This document shows, one piece after another, positions 5,357 to 8,254 of a stretch of DNA of 8,254 nucleotides; position 1 is the stretch's first letter; every line of letters starts with the position of its first letter. Origin of the DNA: DASSHC01 sp035693105 (GTDB lineage: Bacteria > Chloroflexota > Chloroflexia > Thermomicrobiales > Thermomicrobiaceae); assembly GCA_035693105.1 (NCBI GenBank), contig DASSHC010000035.1, forward strand, positions 1 through 8,254. Reading direction: 5' to 3'. Made by a program: the position numbers and the translations under genes. A model generated the notes under the pieces. It saw only the letters and a list, made by a program, of their open reading frames with translations. It made no database searches and had not been told where the DNA came from.

Positions 5357-5384
5357 CTGTAGGGGCAGACCCCCGTGTCTGCCC
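5357..5384 (-). repeat. Dispersed hairpin repeat, copy 3
   Basis: Read on the minus strand, the arms GGGCAGAC and GTCTGCCC form a perfect 8-bp stem around ACGGGG, followed by CTACAG. It forms the left end of a composite unit with the inverted copy at 5461-5489. Confidence 0.78.
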
Positions 5385-5430
5385 TTGCTGGCTACTGCCG
5401 CACTTGGTCGTGCGCGCCGCTGCTGCCTCA

Positions 5431-5443
5431 TGTCCCCGTGGCC
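5431..5443 (+). repeat. TGTCCCCGTGGCC block of the composite repeat
   Basis: The same 13 bp occur at 313-325. In both places the block lies 17-18 bp before a plus-orientation hairpin repeat and about 46-52 bp after a minus-orientation one. It is probably an internal conserved part of the composite element. Confidence 0.5.
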
Positions 5444-5460
5444 TCGCAGCACGTGCGACA

Positions 5461-5489
5461 GGGCAGACACAGGGGTCTGCCCCTACAGG
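5461..5489 (+). repeat. Dispersed hairpin repeat, copy 4
   Basis: The arms GGGCAGAC (5461-5468) and GTCTGCCC (5475-5482) form a perfect 8-bp stem around ACAGGG, followed by CTACAGG. It is inverted relative to copy 3, with tails pointing outward. It ends about 90 bp before the thiaminase start codon. Confidence 0.78.
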
Positions 5490-5579
5490 AGTGGAGAGCG
5501 GCACCTCGCCTGCTACGGGTAAGAAACGGCGCTGTATAGTGATGCAGCGGATCACAGCGATTGTCGGGGGAGGTGTGGC

Positions 5580-6257
5580 GTGGGGGGTGAAACGGAGAAC
5601 CTGTTTACCTCGCACCTGTGGCGCGAGATCGCGCCGATCTACGCGGCGATCCTGGAACATCCTTTCCTGCGGGGGCTGACCGACGGCACGCTGCCGGGGG
5701 CCGCCTTCCGCTACTACGTGGTCGAGGACGCGCGCTACCTGCGCGACTACGCGCGCTGCCTGGCGCTGGCCGCCGCCAAGGCGCCCCGCGACGACTGGGG
5801 CGTCTTCTTCGCCGAGCAGGCGGCCGGCGCGCTGGTGGTCGAGCGGTCCTTGCACGAGGGCTTCTTGCGGGACTGGAGCATCGCGACGGACGAGGCGGAG
5901 CCGGAGCTGGCGCCGGCCAACCTGGCCTACACCTCGTACCTGCTGCGGGTGGCCTACGCCGAGCCGTTCGCCGAGCTGCTGGGGGCGCTGCTCCCCTGCT
6001 TCTGGATCTACTGGGAGGTCGGCAAGGCGCTGCAGGCGGCCGGCTCGCCCAATCCGCTCTACCAGCGTTGGATCGACACCTACGCCGCCGAGGAGTACGC
6101 CGCCAGCGTGCGGCAGGCGCTGGCGACGCTGGACGCCTGCGCGGCCGAGCTGACGCCGGAGCGCCGCGCCCGCGTCGCGCGCCGATTCGTGACCACCAGC
6201 CGCTACGAGTGGCTCTTCTGGGACGCCGCCTGGCGCCAGGAGACCTGGCCGGTGTAG
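5580..6257 (+). CDS. tenA: TenA family thiaminase II / aminopyrimidine aminohydrolase
   Basis: The 225-residue protein matches the all-helical TenA/thiaminase II family in length and motifs. TenA acts in the cytoplasm, hydrolysing aminomethyl- or formylamino-pyrimidine breakdown products of thiamin to hydroxymethylpyrimidine for salvage; it can also split thiamin. The residues matching the Bacillus subtilis active site are all present: D50 (YYVVEDARYL), Y117 (AYTSY), C140 (LLPCFWIYWEVG), Y168 (WIDTY) and E210 (SRYEWLFW). C140 places it in the Cys-type (TenA_C) branch, so it is likely active. The start is the GTG at 5580, six nt after GGGGGAGG (5566-5573). A TATAGT at 5535 could be a -10, but no good -35 is seen, and I see no TPP riboswitch. 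No other thiamin genes are nearby. It may be cotranscribed with the SnoaL-like gene 88 bp downstream. Confidence 0.9.
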   Translation: MGGETENLFTSHLWREIAPIYAAILEHPFLRGLTDGTLPGAAFRYYVVEDARYLRDYARCLALAAAKAPRDDWGVFFAEQAAGALVVERSLHEGFLRDWSIATDEAEPELAPANLAYTSYLLRVAYAEPFAELLGALLPCFWIYWEVGKALQAAGSPNPLYQRWIDTYAAEEYAASVRQALATLDACAAELTPERRARVARRFVTTSRYEWLFWDAAWRQETWPV

Positions 6258-6345
6258 TCCGGCCCGTGCGGCGGTTCGCGCGACCCGCCTGTCTGATTCA
6301 ATGACCATGCGGCTGCCGCGATAGCCGGCGCGGGGGGAGGCGCTG

Positions 6346-6783
6346 ATGTCGACCGAGGAGAACAAGCGCGTGGTGGCGAACTTCGTCGAGGTCTGCCAGA
6401 ACCAGCACAACCTCGCGGCGGCGGACGAGATCTTCCACTCCGCCTTCGTCAACCACTACGCTCCTGAAGGGCGGGAGATGCCGGCTACGTCCGCGCCGGC
6501 CAGCGGCTTCCAGGCGTTCTACCGCATGCTGCTGCACGCCTTTCCCGATGCGACCATGGAGATCAACGAGCAGCTCGCGGAACGGGATCTGGTGGCGACG
6601 CGCAAGACGCTGCGCGGCACGCACCTCGGCGAGCTCTGGGGCCTGCCGCCGAGCGGCAATCGCGTGGAGTGGGAGTTCATCGACATCTTCCGCGTGCAGG
6701 ACGGCAAGCTGGCCGAGCACTGGACGCACATGGACTTCGAGGCGCTGCGCGCGCAGATGCGCCCGCGCGCTGAGGAGCGATGA
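6346..6783 (+). CDS. SnoaL-like / ester cyclase family protein
   Basis: The 145-residue protein has the size and pattern of the SnoaL-like alpha+beta barrel (NTF2-like fold). An N-terminal helix (ENKRVVANFVEVCQNQHN, 5-22) leads to the AADEIFHSAFVNH region (25-37). HAFPDATMEI (64-73) is a family hallmark. GTHLGELWGLPPSGNRVEW (91-109) and DIFRVQDGKLAEHWTHMD (113-130) close the barrel. In polyketide pathways such proteins catalyse aldol ring closure, using an Asp and His pair. Most bacterial members, including isolated ones like this, have no known substrate. There is no polyketide gene here, so no pathway is claimed. The ATG at 6346 follows GGGGGGAGG at good spacing. It lies downstream of tenA on the same strand. 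Confidence 0.85.
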   Translation: MSTEENKRVVANFVEVCQNQHNLAAADEIFHSAFVNHYAPEGREMPATSAPASGFQAFYRMLLHAFPDATMEINEQLAERDLVATRKTLRGTHLGELWGLPPSGNRVEWEFIDIFRVQDGKLAEHWTHMDFEALRAQMRPRAEER

Positions 6784-6838
6784 CGCTGATTCCAGCACGC
6801 CCCGCCACGCCGGAAACGGTCGTTTTTCCAGCCGGGTG

Positions 6839-6867
6839 TTGACGAATCTGCGAGAGCATGTCATAAC
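6839..6867 (+). promoter_or_regulatory. Possible promoter of the SH3-lysozyme gene
   Basis: TTGACG (6839-6844, five of six), a 17-bp spacer and CATAAC (6862-6867, four of six). The predicted start is near 6874, about 50 nt before the GTG at 6924. A short GGAAAC / GTTTTTCC fold just upstream (6812-6829) is a weak candidate end for the preceding transcript. Confidence 0.45.
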
Positions 6868-6923
6868 GCCCTGCAACTCCGGACACGCCTCCCGATGGGG
6901 CCGTCCGGAACTGGGCTGGGGAC

Positions 6924-8000
6924 GTGAAGGGATTGCTCTTGGGGACGAATCAGCATCGCAGTTGGACCACGCTGCACTCACGTCGCGCCATTGGCCTGCT
7001 GCTGGTGCTGGTCATGGTTCTCTCGCTCGTGAGCACGTTGTTCCTCTCCGCGCCGCATGCGGCGCTCGCCGCCTCGGTCACGACGACCGCTAACCTCAAT
7101 CTCCGCGCCGGTCCCAGCTACGACGACAAGGTGTTGACGGTCATGCCCAGCGGCAGCGCCGTCACGGTGAACGGCGACCCGCGCGATGGCTTCTACCCGG
7201 TCAGCTACCACGGCACCAGCGGTTGGGCGCTGGGCACCTATCTCTCGCTCGGCACGATTCCGCCCGACCAGAGCGCATCCTCCACGCCGGCCAGCGCCGT
7301 GACGACCGACTGGCTCAACCTGCGCGCCGGGCCGAGCCTGGGCGCCGACGTGCTGACGGTGATGCCGGTGGGGGCGAGCGCCACGCTGAAGGGTGACACG
7401 CGGAACGGCTTCGCCGCGGTATCGTATGGCGGGCGGGATGGCTGGGCCTCGACGGCGTACCTCAAGATCGGCACGACGGGCCAGGCCGCGGCCCCGGCGG
7501 CGAGCGGCTGGGTCACCACCGCCGATCTCAACCTGCGCGCCGGCCCGAGCACCAGCAACGCGGTCCTGACGGTGATGCCGGAGGGCAGCGCGGTCACGGT
7601 GACGGGCCCGGCCCAGAGCGGCTTCTATCCGATCAGCTACCAGGGCACCAACGGTTGGGCCTCCGGAGCGTACCTGACACAAGCCGGGAACGGGCGCGGG
7701 AGCCAGGGCGGCACGGCGGCCAGCGGCAGCAGCACCGGCGATCAAATCGTCGACCTCATCTATGCCGCGGCGGACAAGTACGGCCAGTCCCGCGCGGACA
7801 TGCTGCGGGTGGCACGCTGCGAGTCGAACCTGAATCCGCGCGCCGTGGGGGGCGGCTCGTTCGGCCTGTTCCAGTTCACCAGGGGCACCTGGGCCAGTAC
7901 GCCCTACGCCGGCGACGATATCTTCGATCCCCAGGCCAACGCCAACGCCGCTGGCTGGATGTGGTCGGTTGGCCGCCGTGGGGAGTGGGTCTGCCAGTAA
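6924..8000 (+). CDS. Secreted protein with three SH3 (SH3b) domains and a lysozyme/transglycosylase-like C-terminal domain
   Basis: The 358-residue protein starts at a GTG with only a weak ribosome site (CTGGGGAC). A signal peptide is clear: basic region (HRSWTTLHSRR, 11-21), hydrophobic core (IGLLLVLVMVLSLVSTLFL) and a likely cleavage after APHAALA (43-49). Three bacterial SH3 repeats follow at about 52-110, 126-183 and 197-254. Each begins with LNLRAGPS, contains VLTVMP, and ends in a GWA..YL motif. A Gly/Ser-rich linker (255-272) leads to a domain of about 85 residues resembling lytic transglycosylase or resuscitation-factor-type lysozyme folds. It includes ARCESNLNPRAV with candidate catalytic Glu300, FGLFQFTRGTW, DPQANANAAGWMW and a C-terminal WVCQ. 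Cys299 and Cys357 could form a disulfide. The protein probably binds and cuts peptidoglycan outside the cell. The catalytic role is inferred from motifs. Confidence 0.85.
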   Translation: MKGLLLGTNQHRSWTTLHSRRAIGLLLVLVMVLSLVSTLFLSAPHAALAASVTTTANLNLRAGPSYDDKVLTVMPSGSAVTVNGDPRDGFYPVSYHGTSGWALGTYLSLGTIPPDQSASSTPASAVTTDWLNLRAGPSLGADVLTVMPVGASATLKGDTRNGFAAVSYGGRDGWASTAYLKIGTTGQAAAPAASGWVTTADLNLRAGPSTSNAVLTVMPEGSAVTVTGPAQSGFYPISYQGTNGWASGAYLTQAGNGRGSQGGTAASGSSTGDQIVDLIYAAADKYGQSRADMLRVARCESNLNPRAVGGGSFGLFQFTRGTWASTPYAGDDIFDPQANANAAGWMWSVGRRGEWVCQ

Positions 8001-8254
8001 CGGCGGCGACTCGTGGTGGGCGCGGCGTCTACCGGGATTTTGAGAATTCATCGTGAAGGTCCGTCGTCCGGTTCGCGCGGGGTTGATGGTGTTTGCGGAA
8101 ATAACCTGGCGTACGGTATCTCGATCCTAGCCTGTTTCAACACAATACCGTTTAGTTTAGCAGCACGACGGCCTCCGCAAAGGACTTGGTCGGTTTGGGA
8201 CTGGGCCGATGATGCGGGCGTTTGACGCGGAATTTGGACTGGGCGCGTTTGATG
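8001..8254. other. Gene-free end of the window, locally AT-richer
   Basis: No credible gene. The 70-residue open frame across 8013-8225 has no recognisable domain, and no ribosome site was found for it. The stretch at 8090-8165 is visibly more AT-rich than the rest. It holds ACGGTAT (8113-8119) inverted as ATACCGT (8145-8151) around 25 nt, followed by TTTAGTTTAG. It may be the upstream region of a gene beyond the window. Confidence 0.5.

Noticed and set aside
5489..5579. TPP riboswitch upstream of tenA
   Set aside because: The leader lacks the conserved CTGAGA and later pairing motifs; only a short CGCTG / CAGCG fold is present.
5178..6452. 424-residue minus-strand open frame
   Set aside because: It is antisense to the clear tenA gene. 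Its Arg/Ala/Gly-rich translation has no domain character and it crosses the repeat element. It is a GC-driven shadow.
6978..8051. 357-residue minus-strand open frame
   Set aside because: It mirrors the SH3-lysozyme gene and translates to Arg/Ala-rich sequence without known motifs.

Overview
The window is GC-rich bacterial chromosome. The protein types, the preference for G/C at third codon positions and several dispersed GC-rich hairpin repeats suggest a member of the Chloroflexota, possibly near the Thermomicrobia. That placement is inferred from general resemblance, not from a marker gene. No rRNA, tRNA, CRISPR array, transposase or phage structural gene was seen.

Layout, left to right. 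(1) Positions 1-211 hold the 3' end of a response-regulator receiver domain. (2) Positions 212-526 have no gene and are packed with G/C-rich inverted repeats. (3) Positions 527-2340 are a minus-strand two-gene operon: an AI-2E-family transporter with an extra soluble C-terminal domain, then a DUF1232 small membrane protein 5 bp downstream. (4) Divergent from it, a near-consensus promoter (TTGACA, 17 bp, TATCCT) drives a 59-residue two-helix membrane protein. The promoter spacer contains a sequence matching the Gram-positive LexA (SOS) operator. (5) Positions 2670-3143 have no gene and carry a GC hairpin, a 26-bp direct repeat and a large nested inverted repeat between two convergent genes. (6) Positions 3144-4547 are a minus-strand MFS transporter with its own good promoter. 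(7) Positions 4731-5156 encode a small minus-strand GIY-YIG nuclease-like protein. Its start codon overlaps the stop of an upstream open frame that appears to have lost its 5' part at a repeat element (5357-5488). (8) On the plus strand follow a TenA-type thiaminase (thiamin salvage), a SnoaL-like cyclase-fold protein, and a secreted protein with three SH3 repeats and a lysozyme-like C-terminal domain. (9) Positions 8001-8254 have no convincing gene.

The genes look like ordinary housekeeping and accessory functions rather than one multi-gene system. The most interesting signals are the probable SOS-controlled small membrane protein (2408-2669) and a structured repeat family. Four good copies of that repeat keep an 8-bp stem through compensatory base changes, and they occur in a composite arrangement that recurs at two loci 5 kb apart.
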